This document shows positions 17,900 through 25,732 of a stretch of 37,963 nucleotides of DNA, piece after piece. The notes under the pieces were generated by a model. That model had not been told where the DNA came from. It saw only the letters and a list, made by a program, of their open reading frames with translations, and did no database searches. The first letter of the stretch is position 1; the number at the start of each line of letters is the position of its first letter. This DNA is from Acidobacteriota bacterium. Its GTDB lineage: Bacteria; Acidobacteriota; Vicinamibacteria; Marinacidobacterales; Marinacidobacteraceae. The position numbers and the translations under genes are program-made. The DNA lies in assembly GCA_022828085.1 (NCBI GenBank), contig JAJEIY010000026.1:1-37963 (forward strand), read 5' to 3'.

Positions 17900-19302
17900 T
17901 CGGCCGTCGCGAAATCCTGGACGTCGCCACCGCGACCTCGCTCCAGCCGCAAGTCGTCGAGAAGGACTATGTCCTGGGCTGGCTGCTGGCCGGCCTCTAC
18001 AACCAACCGGAGCTTGCGGACGACTGGATCTTCAAGGGCGGGACGTGCTTGAAGAAGTGCTTCTTCGAGACCTACCGCTTCTCCGAGGATCTCGACTTCA
18101 CGCTCCGGAATCCGGCGCATCTGGACCGGGACTTTCTTGCCGCGTCGCTGGCGCGGGTCGCGAGGTGGGTCTACGAAGAGACCGGACTAGAGCTGCCCGC
18201 GGACCGCCAGGACTTCGACCTCTACCGGAATCCCCGCGGCAACCTGTCCTGCCGGGTCAAGATCCCGTATCGCGGCCCCATCGCTCCGCGCGGGAGGAGC
18301 ATTCCGAACATCAAGCTCGACCTGACGGCCGACGAACGGCTGGTGCTGGAGCCCGTTCGGCTGACGATCCACCATCCGTACAGCGACGAGCCGGGAGGCG
18401 GTATCGAGGTCGCCGCTTACGCCTACCCGGAGGCCTTCGCCGAGAAGGTGCGGGCGCTTGGCGAACGGGCACGAGCGCGTGACCTCTACGACGTGGTGAA
18501 CCTCTACCGCAACGTCGAGGCCCGCCCCGAGCCCGGCGTCCTCCTCGACGTACTGAGCGAAAAGTGCAGGTTCAAGGGAATACCGGTACCAGCATCGGTG
18601 GCCGATCTGGAACCTCACCGCGCCGAGTTGGCTGGCGCCTGGGAATCCATGCTCCGCCATCAACTTCCCGTGTTGCCCCCTGTACGGGTGTTCTGGGAAG
18701 CGCTCCCGGAGTTTTTCGTTTGGCTGAAGACCGGTGTCGCTCCTCCGGCGCCCCCCGCTTACCGATTCGCGCGGGGCGAGGCGGTTCTGCGTGACCGCAC
18801 CCTGCCCACCCACCTGCCGCAGTCCACTCGGAGTCAGCTCGAGATCATCCGCTTCGCCGCCGCGAACCTCCTTTGCGTGGACCTGCTCTACCAGGACGAA
18901 GTCCGGCGTATCGAGGCCTATTCGCTCCGGCGGACCAAGGACGACAACATCGTCCTCCATGCGTTCGACACCCGGAAACAGGGACATCGCTCCTATCGAC
19001 TGGATCGCATGCAGCGCGCCGCCGTCACCGACGAAGCCTTCACTCCGCGCTATGCGGTGGAGTTGAACCCGTCCGGCCCGCTTCCGATCCGGCCCACAAC
19101 GGCGCGCGTCGCAGCCTTGGCGTCTCCGGCAAACCCGCGGCCCACGAAGGCGCGCAGAGGAGCTCGGCGCCATGTCTATGAGTGCCCGCTGTGCCGGCGG
19201 CGGTTTTACCGAGACGGCATGGATTCAGCCATCAGACCGCACCAGACCAAGGACCGCTGGCCCTGCAGCGGTCGCCAGGGCGTCTATCGCGGTCTGCGCT
19301 GA
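17896..19302 (+). CDS. abiEii: AbiEii-type nucleotidyltransferase toxin with C-terminal WYL-like and zinc-finger parts
   Basis: A 468-residue protein. The nucleotidyltransferase part has the GGT motif (FKGGTCLKK, residues 46-54), SEDLDF (63-68) and AEKVRALGERARARDLYD (182-199), all diagnostic of AbiEii/DUF1814 toxins. Unlike the usual ~300-residue toxin it continues into a WYL-like segment (about 312-390, containing RRIEAYSLRRTKDDN and HRSYRLDRMQ) and a small zinc-binding module (C430-x2-C433...H449...C457). The start chosen is TTG 17896, which overlaps the antitoxin stop and has GGAG 6 bases upstream; the frame is open far upstream but covers the antitoxin. AbiEii toxins transfer nucleotides to tRNA or related targets and stop growth. 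The extension may sense a ligand or nucleic acid, which is inference. Confidence 0.85.
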   Translation: MIGRREILDVATATSLQPQVVEKDYVLGWLLAGLYNQPELADDWIFKGGTCLKKCFFETYRFSEDLDFTLRNPAHLDRDFLAASLARVARWVYEETGLELPADRQDFDLYRNPRGNLSCRVKIPYRGPIAPRGRSIPNIKLDLTADERLVLEPVRLTIHHPYSDEPGGGIEVAAYAYPEAFAEKVRALGERARARDLYDVVNLYRNVEARPEPGVLLDVLSEKCRFKGIPVPASVADLEPHRAELAGAWESMLRHQLPVLPPVRVFWEALPEFFVWLKTGVAPPAPPAYRFARGEAVLRDRTLPTHLPQSTRSQLEIIRFAAANLLCVDLLYQDEVRRIEAYSLRRTKDDNIVLHAFDTRKQGHRSYRLDRMQRAAVTDEAFTPRYAVELNPSGPLPIRPTTARVAALASPANPRPTKARRGARRHVYECPLCRRRFYRDGMDSAIRPHQTKDRWPCSGRQGVYRGLR

Positions 19303-19833
19303 CTGGGCACGACCACTCCCGTCGTCGACCGGAGCTTCGCCTGCCGTGGCGACGCGCTTACGAACGCGTCGCTGCGGCCGCGGTTCGGGATCGCTGACCG
19401 CAACCGGGCGACGGCCTCCCGTCTCACTAGGAATGCCGTGAGGAGCGGTGCGATCACCCCCGAGAGCGCGGCGGCCTCACGCAAGGCCATGCGATACATC
19501 CCCTGGTGGGCGGGGCAGGAAACAGGAAAACGGAGGGGTCCGTCGTCCCGACGGTTAGCTCGGTCGTCTCTCGTATTTGATCGAAGAACGACATAAGGAG
19601 GATGGAACCACACAAGTCCTTGACAAACCGTGGGTTTTTCATTTGATCCCGGAATGACCCGGCGACGGTGCCGATCGAGCACGCCCGTGCCGGGTCCATT
19701 AGGGCGAGCGGACAACGGAGTCGTTGCCGTCCATGAAGAGGCCCGGCCGCACCGGAGTCGTCCGCAGAAATGAAGACCCCCGGGGCGCTGAGGGCGGCCC
19801 GGGGGGGTTAGGTTTCCAGTTTACCTGCCTCGC
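19303..19833. other. Gap without a supported gene; convergent transcripts meet here
   Basis: No supported coding sequence. A GC-rich hairpin with arms at about 19777-19784 and 19798-19805 (CCCCCGGG with CCCGGGGG) could act as a terminator between the abiE operon and the convergent ankyrin gene, though the T tract is weak. A minus-strand frame at 19454-19699 contains SILLMSFFDQI, similar to a peptide at 16.5 kb. Confidence 0.4.
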
Positions 19834-20583
19834 TCAGCGCGGGCGCTGTCCCAAACCGCTCCGACCCGCGGTATAGAGCCGCCCGATTTCGCCGCCCAGG
19901 GCCTCCGCCAGCACGGCTGGAGGTGGGTGGTCTCCGGGACCGAAGTGTGGATCGGCCCCCGCCTGAATGAGCGCCCAGGCCGCCGCGAAGCGTTCCTCGT
20001 CCTTCCGAGGGAGCAGCGACCTCCGCGAAAGGGTCATCGTCCAACCGCTCAGGATCGCCCGCAGGGGCGTGTAGTTGCTCGGTTCGGCATGGGCGTTCGG
20101 GTTAGCGCCTTCACTCAGCAGGAAAATCACTGCTTCCGCATTCCCATAGAACGCGGCCCGGGTCAGGGCCGTCCACCCGTGCTGGTCCAGCGCCTCGAGG
20201 TGCGCTCCCGCGTCCACCAGGAAGTGCAACACGGCGACAGAGCCGTTGGCGGCGGCGCCGTGGATCGCGAACCGTCCGCCGCTTTCGGAATCGGGGGCTG
20301 TCCCACCAGCCAAGAGTTCGCGCACGCAGTGGACATCGCCAGCTCCCGCCGCCGCCACGAGCAGCCCCGCCGGACTGTCGTCCTGGGGCGCCTCAGCTGC
20401 CGGGGGTCGCACGGGAACGCCGCTCGCGATGGAACCGCCGTCCACCAGAGCCTCAGCCGACGTCCCTGCATCACTCGGGGTTTCGTCATCGGTTGGTCCG
20501 CACGCGGACCCGGCAGGCAACAGCAACGTGATCAACCCGATAGATCGGATCGCGCGCCGACACCATGGGGTCGCACTACTCAT
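19834..20583 (-). CDS. Ankyrin-repeat lipoprotein
   Basis: A 249-residue protein with an N-terminal signal peptide (residues 1-28) ending in a lipobox-like GSAC at Cys28, then an acidic linker and three or four ankyrin repeats between about residues 68 and 215 (for example NGSVAVLHFLVDAGAHLEAL and GWTALTRAAFYGNAEAVIFL). It is probably anchored to a membrane and exposed to the periplasm, where the repeats would bind a partner protein. GGAGGG lies 4 bases before ATG 20583. The C-terminal 50 residues are duplicated as a decayed fragment at 7969-8181. It is 73 bp downstream of the TlpA-like gene on the same strand and could be the last gene of that operon. Confidence 0.8.
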   Translation of the reverse strand: MSSATPWCRRAIRSIGLITLLLPAGSACGPTDDETPSDAGTSAEALVDGGSIASGVPVRPPAAEAPQDDSPAGLLVAAAGAGDVHCVRELLAGGTAPDSESGGRFAIHGAAANGSVAVLHFLVDAGAHLEALDQHGWTALTRAAFYGNAEAVIFLLSEGANPNAHAEPSNYTPLRAILSGWTMTLSRRSLLPRKDEERFAAAWALIQAGADPHFGPGDHPPPAVLAEALGGEIGRLYTAGRSGLGQRPR

Positions 20584-20656
20584 GAAGCCCTCCGGCGGTG
20601 CGCGAGCGCGAACTCCTCACATTCGCCGCGGAGGCGTCCGTTGGCTTTCCTGTGAC

Positions 20657-22255
20657 CTACGGCGCTCCGCGCGGGCCCACCGGGGTGCAGTCGAGATCCT
20701 CTCCCGCCACGGCCTCCTCGGACATGCAGCGCAGCACGGGAAAGAAGGCGTTGCCGTTGAACAGGATGGTGCCGTCGGCGTCCGCGATCAGATACGTGGG
20801 GAAGCCGCGAACGCCAAGGATTCGCTCAATCTCGCTCGAGACCCCTACGTGCCAGTTGTCCCATGGCATGGATTCCTTCTTCATGAACTCGGTGACGGTG
20901 GCGAGCTCCGCATCGACGCTGATCGCGAGCAGTGCGAACTTGTCCGAGGGAAGGTCGGAAACCAATTTCCGAAGATCCGGAAGCACCGCGATGCAGGGAG
21001 GGCACCACGTAGCCCAGAAGTCGATCATCAGGACGCGTCCCCGGTAAACGGACAGTGACTGCTCCGCGCCATCCAGCCGTCGCCCTGTCCACTCGGGAAG
21101 CGTGCCGCCGACGGTCGCGTGCCGGATGGTGGCAAGTAGATCGGCCTCGGCCTCGGAGAACGTCCGGCGGTCCGCCGCAGCGCCGCCCGGTCCGGGGCCA
21201 GGATCGTCAAACCACTTGTCCTCCACGCCAGCACTGAGGCCCATCGCCGTCTCCTGGGCGCGTTCCCGGTGCGCGCCGCGCTCCTCGGGTGACAGCATCG
21301 ATGCGTTTGCTGCCCGTCTCAGGCCGGTCGCCAAGTAGTAGCGAGCCGCAGCCCGCAGCACGGGATTGTCCGCATCAGCCGCCATCTTCGTGAAGAACTC
21401 GTCGATGGCCGGTCCTCGTCCCGTACTCGTTCGCATGGTGCTGTGCGCCGAGTCGAGGGAACGCAGAATGCGCGGCCAATCTTCGTAGTGGGGCGCGTGC
21501 GCCGCCAACGCCCCGGCGGCGGTGGCGAGGTACCGGTCCCGTCCCCCCGCGTGATCGACGAGGAACTCCGCCGCCTCGACGGTGCTCTCCTGCACTGTTG
21601 TCGCCCCGACGATGGCGAGCGCCGCCGCGACCGCCGGAATGGCGCTCGGTCGTTCGTGGGTGTCCGAATGTGGAGAGTCACCGCCCTCCCGGGCGGACTG
21701 AAGTCGCGCAACCCAGGCGTCATGGCCATCGAGGTAGCTCTCTACGACCCTCCAGTCGGGGCCGACATGTGCAATGAGCGCCTCCCAGGTCGGGTCTTCC
21801 CCTCCCCTGAGCTGGGCGATGGCCTCGGCGGGGTCCATGCCATCCGCCACCAACTTCGCCAACCGGCGCTGCGTGTCCAGACTTCCGAGGGGACTCTCGG
21901 ACCGGTCTATGAGGAACACCGCCGCTTCGGCAGTCCGCGGCCCGCCGGCGGCGATGACCTCACGAGCGGCGGCGATGGCCGGGGCGGCGTCCGGCATTTC
22001 CCCGTGCGCCTCCTCCGCGCGCCGGATCTTCTCGTCGACCGGACCGGAGCCGGCGACCAGAATGTCCCGAATACCGCCGGCCCGCGCCTCCCACGCCGCC
22101 TGCCGGTCCAGATACTCCTGGACAATCGTCCACCGCGCGGTGTCTCCGGGCCCGCATGCAGCGCTGGCGATCAGGAGGAAGGCGGCCAACCAGAGGTGCG
22201 CCGGCATGCCGTGGGCAGCGCCCCACACTCGGCGATCGTCGCGCATGCCCATCAT
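20657..22255 (-). CDS. TlpA/ResA-like thioredoxin-fold lipoprotein with long N-terminal region
   Basis: A 532-residue protein. The N-terminus has a signal peptide with lipobox SAAC (IASAACGPGD). A long helical region of about 350 residues contains tetratricopeptide-like or HEAT-like segments. The C-terminal thioredoxin domain (about 385-520) has the redox motif WCPPC (Cys418 and Cys421) and the cis-Pro segment GFPTYL. TlpA/ResA proteins reduce or isomerise disulfides outside the cytoplasm. The ATG at 22255 overlaps the TGA of the preceding BlaR1-like gene as ATGA, so translation is coupled; an upstream in-frame start at 22339 would lack a signal peptide at its beginning. Placement under BlaI/BlaR1 control suggests an envelope stress role, which is inference. 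Confidence 0.85.
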   Translation of the reverse strand: MMGMRDDRRVWGAAHGMPAHLWLAAFLLIASAACGPGDTARWTIVQEYLDRQAAWEARAGGIRDILVAGSGPVDEKIRRAEEAHGEMPDAAPAIAAAREVIAAGGPRTAEAAVFLIDRSESPLGSLDTQRRLAKLVADGMDPAEAIAQLRGGEDPTWEALIAHVGPDWRVVESYLDGHDAWVARLQSAREGGDSPHSDTHERPSAIPAVAAALAIVGATTVQESTVEAAEFLVDHAGGRDRYLATAAGALAAHAPHYEDWPRILRSLDSAHSTMRTSTGRGPAIDEFFTKMAADADNPVLRAAARYYLATGLRRAANASMLSPEERGAHRERAQETAMGLSAGVEDKWFDDPGPGPGGAAADRRTFSEAEADLLATIRHATVGGTLPEWTGRRLDGAEQSLSVYRGRVLMIDFWATWCPPCIAVLPDLRKLVSDLPSDKFALLAISVDAELATVTEFMKKESMPWDNWHVGVSSEIERILGVRGFPTYLIADADGTILFNGNAFFPVLRCMSEEAVAGEDLDCTPVGPRGAP

Positions 22256-23283
22256 GGCGCCGGCAGCGTGAAGTCCACGGAGACCGTCATCTGGACACGG
22301 CGGGGCTTGCCCTCGACCAGCACGGGCGTGTACCGCCACGCGCTGACGGCTGCGACCGCGGCCCCGTCGAGAAGCGGCACCGAACGCACCACCTCGACGT
22401 CAGTCACCTCGCCGGTCGGGCCGATGGTTGCTTCCAGGACCACGAGGCCCTCAACCCCAGCCGCCACGGCCGCGGGGGGGTAGACCGGCAGGACACCGTG
22501 GGTCCTGGTGGGCGGACGAACCCCTTCCCCGATCCCCATCGGCTCCGCAGGCTGTTCCTGCTCGACCGCACTGCCGGTCGATTCGGCGAGACCCGCCGCG
22601 GAAGCGGGCCCGACCTGCAGGCTGGCAAACAGGATCGAGGCCGGCACGAGCACGCCCAGGCTCCCGAAGCGAGCCAGGCGCGTCATGGGACGCCGGTTCG
22701 CGTCCGCGTTCAACATGACGGACAGCCGCCGTTTCAGGTGTGACGGACGCGCCATGGCCGGCGCCGGCAGCCATGTCTCTCGGTCTTGCCGAACCTCTCT
22801 AGCGATCTCGACGATGTGCGCCGCGCAAGTGGTGGGTGCGACGCCCTGAGCCAGCACGAGGTCGTCGGCCGCGTGCTCGCTCTCACGGCGGAGCCGGCCA
22901 CGGACCATCCACGCCAGCGGGTTGAACCACCAGATGCAGCGCAGCGCTTCGGCGGCCATGAGCAACGTCCAGTCGCCACGGCGCACATGGGCGAGTTCGT
23001 GCAACAGCACGACACGGAGGCGCTCCGCCGGCCACCCGGACGCCGACGCCGGCAGCATGACGATCGGCCGCCGCCAGCCCCACGTCGCCACCAGCCCGGG
23101 ACTCGGAGCCAACAAGAGGTCAACGCCCCGTTTCAGGCCGCAGGACCGCGCAAGACCGGTGCACAGCCGATGCAACTCTCCTTCCGTCAGATGGTTCGAC
23201 GCCGCACGAAGCCATCGCAGTCTCGCCAGCCCGACCAGGAGCACGCCGGTACTGACGACTGCGCCCACCAGCCAGACGGTCAC
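22252..23283 (-). pseudogene. BlaR1/M56 metallopeptidase with TonB C-terminal domain, main part after an internal stop
   Basis: This 343-codon segment carries the M56 peptidase site HELAH (residues 95-99, in VVLLHELAHVRRGDW), transmembrane helices at about 2-20 and 205-225, and a C-terminal TonB domain (about 262-340, PVYPPAAVAAG through AWRYTP). It is in the same frame as the N-terminal segment at 23290-23610, separated only by TGA, CTG and GCC. The first possible start is GTG 23281-23283, which would remove the first helices. BlaR1 proteins sense a signal outside the cell and cleave BlaI. If the TGA is real, the sensor is inactive or made as two pieces; a TGG to TGA change or sequencing error would explain it. 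The TonB fusion is common in Gemmatimonadota and Acidobacteriota. Confidence 0.75.
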
Positions 23284-23289
23284 GGCCAG

Positions 23290-23610
23290 TCAGCCCACCA
23301 CCGGGTCGCTCGCGAGCGCCGCCACCGCGGACAAGAACACGTCGAGTCGGGAACCTACCGGCGACAACACAACGGCCGCTCCCAACAAACCGGCATCTGC
23401 GTGATCGGCGAATGGCAGACCGAGGCGCAGCCTGAGCCCGTCAATCACCAGGACGCGGAGGGCGGGCATCGCGAGTGCCGACACGACGCCGACTGCCAGC
23501 ACCCAGTGTCGTGCGGAAGCGGAGCCTCTGCGCAGACAGAAGGACCCGATCAGCGCCAGAAGCAGGATGGCCGACACCTGGATGGTCCATCCGGCCAGGA
23601 GGCTTGTCAC
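23290..23610 (-). pseudogene. BlaR1 N-terminal membrane segment, before the internal stop
   Basis: A 106-residue reading frame beginning MTSLLAGWTIQVSAILLLAL, with two membrane helices and the RRGSASARHWVLAVG block typical of the N-terminus of this BlaR1 subfamily. Its ATG at 23610 overlaps the stop of the BlaI gene as ATGA. It ends at TGA 23290-23292, after which the peptidase half continues in the same frame. Together the two parts would make a protein of about 452 residues, normal for a BlaR1-TonB fusion. Confidence 0.8.
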
Positions 23611-24077
23611 GGTTTCCCCTCGTCCGCACCCGGCCCGTTTCCGTCCGGCTCCTTTCCGTGCGGTGCGCCGACGGGCTGACCGAGATCCCGCTGTGCCGCT
23701 TTCGCGTCTGCGACGAACTGTGCAATCCGCTCCAGTTCCGGCTCCGTCAGATGCTTCGCCTCGCCCCCGAGCAACGCGGCCACCGCCTGCTCGGCCGACC
23801 CATCGAAGAAAGTCCCGACGAGATGCCGCAGCGCGGATCGGCGCGCGGCCCGACGAGTTGCGACCGGGCGATAGACGTACCGCAACCCTTGCTCCTCGTG
23901 GCGCACGTGCCCTTTTTTCTCAAGAATCCGGAGTTGCGTGCGGACCGTCGACAAGCTCGGCGTGCCGGGCAGTTCCTCCTGGACGACCGTGGCCGGGGCG
24001 CGCCCGAGCCGGAACAGGATGTCCATGATCTGCCGTTCACGACGCGACAGGTGGCGGTGCGACGATCCGGTGTCCAT
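23607..24077 (-). CDS. blaI: BlaI/MecI-family repressor
   Basis: A 156-residue transcription factor with the N-terminal winged helix-turn-helix of the BlaI family (LSRRERQIMDILFRLG through LEKKGHVRHEEQGLRYVYRP, about residues 10-70) and a C-terminal dimerisation region (LVGTFFDGSAEQAVAALL). Repressors of this type bind a palindromic operator as a dimer and are cleaved when the BlaR1 partner is activated. The stop overlaps the BlaR1 start as ATGA. A palindrome at 24115-24132 lies on its promoter, so it probably represses its own operon. The target genes include the TlpA-like lipoprotein rather than an obvious beta-lactamase. Confidence 0.92.
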   Translation of the reverse strand: MDTGSSHRHLSRRERQIMDILFRLGRAPATVVQEELPGTPSLSTVRTQLRILEKKGHVRHEEQGLRYVYRPVATRRAARRSALRHLVGTFFDGSAEQAVAALLGGEAKHLTEPELERIAQFVADAKAAQRDLGQPVGAPHGKEPDGNGPGADEGKP

Positions 24078-24114
24078 GAGCGTTCGACCGACGGGGATCT
24101 CCCACCGGTCGGTA

Positions 24115-24132
24115 ATGTTATTTTTATAACAT
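24115..24132 (-). promoter_or_regulatory. BlaI operator and promoter
   Basis: ATGTTAT-tttt-ATAACAT is a perfect inverted repeat with a 4-base centre, 38 bases before the repressor ATG. The minus-strand -10 candidate TATAAA (24123-24128) falls inside it, so a bound repressor would block RNA polymerase. The patch is strikingly AT-rich. Confidence 0.65.
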
Positions 24133-24190
24133 ATCCGCGACTAAATTAACACCTGAAGTCGTCGAGCGGCTCCCTTCGGTGGAGCCCCAG

Positions 24191-24236
24191 TGCGCAAAAG
24201 TTCGTGTCTCCCAACTGCGCAAAAGATCGTGTCTCC
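24191..24236 (+). repeat. Two direct repeats of a 21-bp motif
   Basis: TGCGCAAAAGTTCGTGTCTC at 24191-24210 recurs as TGCGCAAAAGATCGTGTCTC at 24216-24235, with one difference and a period of 25 bp. They lie directly before the 32-bp array. Such repeats occur near the ends of some transposable elements, but no transposase is present. Confidence 0.7.
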
Positions 24237-24267
24237 TGAAAACCGGACCCCTTCCGCTGGCTGGGGT

Positions 24268-24700
24268 TATCGACCGGACCCTCCTCCCGCTGGCTGGCGT
24301 TATCGACCGGACCCCCTCCCGCTGGCTGGCGTTATCGACCGGACCCCCTCCCGACGACCGGCGATATCGACCGGACCTCCCTCCGCCGGGCGGCGATATC
24401 GACCGGAGCTCCTGGCGCCGACCCCCGATATCGACCGGAGCTACTGACGCCGACCCCCGATATCGACCGGAGCTCCTGACGCCGGCCCTCGATATCGACC
24501 GGAGCTGCCGTCGCCGACCCCGGATATCGACCGGAGCTGGCGTCGCCAACCCCGGATATCGACCGGAGCTGCTGACGCCGATCCCCGATATCGACCGGAG
24601 CCTCCGTCGCAGATTCCCAATATCGACCGGAGCCTCCGACGCCGACCCTCGATATCGACCGGAGCCTCCATCGTAGATTCCGGATATCGACCGGAGCTCC
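24268..24700 (+). repeat. 32-bp tandem array, 14 units
   Basis: Units begin with TATCGACCGG at 24268, 24301, 24333, 24365, 24397, 24429, 24461, 24493, 24525, 24557, 24589, 24621, 24653 and 24685. The spacing is exactly 32 bp except for one step of 33. The ten-base core is invariant; the remaining 22 bases vary but stay related (often GAGCTCC-TGACGCCGACC). A degenerate unit precedes at about 24239. Because 32 is not a multiple of three, any translation cycles through all frames, and stop codons are absent in several frames only because of base composition. Confidence 0.92.
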
Positions 24701-24765
24701 TTGACGGAGCCGCGGTGCCGCGAGAGCGGTTGGGGTTACGACGTGCGCGGCGCGGAGCGCCGCGC

Positions 24766-24897
24766 GTGCCGGTCGGAGACCGGCGTTCCAAGCCGGGTGG
24801 GCCATCCACGCGCATCAGCCATACGCGCTCTGCGGCCCTGCGGGCCGCGTGCCGGTCGGAGACCGGCGTTCCAGGCCGGGTGCGTCACCCACGCGGA
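24766..24897 (-). repeat. Two tandem copies of the dispersed hairpin repeat
   Basis: Copies start at 24766 and 24849, each with a hairpin GCCGGTC-gga-GACCGGC and a GTTCCAAGCCGGG-type arm. The intervening part includes GCGGCCCTGCGGGCCGC. The second copy abuts the 3' end of the methyltransferase gene, and a variant of the gene's last bases (ATCAG-C/G-ATACGC) is included in the unit, so the duplication took in the gene end. Confidence 0.75.
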
Positions 24898-25710
24898 TCA
24901 GCGATACGCCACGATGTTGTGGGCGGGGAGGGTGAGGCGGTCCTCGATTACGCCCCCTGCCCTTTCGATGCGCTCCGTCAGTTCACGGAGCGTCATCAGC
25001 TCGCGGTAGCCGGTGTTGAGCTCGTCGGCGAAGGCGCGGTAGAAGAGGCGGACGGCCAGGCGGTCCCGGGGGCAGCTGGAGATCTGGAGTGCTCCGGGCT
25101 TGAGGAACTTCCGGAAGTGGGCGATGAACTTCGCCTTTCCCGGATCGGGGAAGTGTTCGATGAGGCCCCAGTCGATGCCGACGTCGAAGCGGGGCTCGGG
25201 GGCCACGTCGAAGAAGTTCTGGCGCAGGTAGCGCCAGCGGTGGAGATCGCGCTGTACGAGCAGTTCGCGCCGGCTTGAACCCCGTGGCGCCCGGACGCGA
25301 ACGCTCACCGGCGCCCGGAGGAAGCGGTCGTGCGCCGCGGGGTCCTCGTCGATCAGGACCACTTCGCCGCCCGCTCCAAAGAGCGCCTGCAGGATCGCCG
25401 CTTCCCAGCCCGCCTCGGCGCCGAAGAACACGATGCTGGGGTCGGGTGGGACGCGGAGCCGGGAGAGCGCCGCCGCCTTGCCCGCGAAATCGTGGACGGC
25501 GTCCCGCCGTTGCTGCGCGTACGTCATGCCGAGGCGGAGAGCACGGAGCCACGCCGGCCCGCGGTGTCCCTGGTTGACTCTCCACCAGGGGGTGTTCAGG
25601 AACCGTTCGAAGTTGGCGTTGAAGAGCGCCCAGTCCACCGCTCCTGAACGTTCAGGGTCCTTGATCCGGTCCGGATCGAAACCGCGCGCGAGCGGCCGGG
25701 TCACCCACAT
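24898..25710 (-). CDS. Class I SAM-dependent methyltransferase-like protein
   Basis: A 270-residue protein with a Rossmann-type methyltransferase core. SIVFFGAEAGWEAAILQ resembles the SAM-binding motif I, EVVLIDEDP provides the acidic end of strand 2, and FDVGIDWGLIEHFPDPGKAK with the following KFLKPGALQISSCP matches motifs IV and V of small-molecule methyltransferases. Motif I is unusual in having GAEAGW in place of G-x-G-x-G, which may alter SAM binding. The ATG at 25710 shares the tetramer CATG with a possible start of the divergent hydrolase gene. The substrate is unknown. The 3' end is bounded by tandem hairpin repeats. Confidence 0.7.
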   Translation of the reverse strand: MWVTRPLARGFDPDRIKDPERSGAVDWALFNANFERFLNTPWWRVNQGHRGPAWLRALRLGMTYAQQRRDAVHDFAGKAAALSRLRVPPDPSIVFFGAEAGWEAAILQALFGAGGEVVLIDEDPAAHDRFLRAPVSVRVRAPRGSSRRELLVQRDLHRWRYLRQNFFDVAPEPRFDVGIDWGLIEHFPDPGKAKFIAHFRKFLKPGALQISSCPRDRLAVRLFYRAFADELNTGYRELMTLRELTERIERAGGVIEDRLTLPAHNIVAYR

Positions 25711-25732
25711 GACGGCTCAATCGACACGGAAT

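Noticed and set aside
24268..24700. CRISPR array
   Set aside because: The constant part is only about ten bases, the variable part is related between units, and no cas gene is nearby.
24179..24805. Long open frames on both strands across the 32-bp array, giving repetitive Arg/Asp/Ser-rich peptides
   Set aside because: A 32-bp period shifts the frame every unit, so these frames are open because the repeat lacks stop codons, not because they encode a protein.
25433..25732. Longer serine hydrolase start inside the methyltransferase gene
   Set aside because: The extension is antisense to the methyltransferase and would bury the signal peptide.
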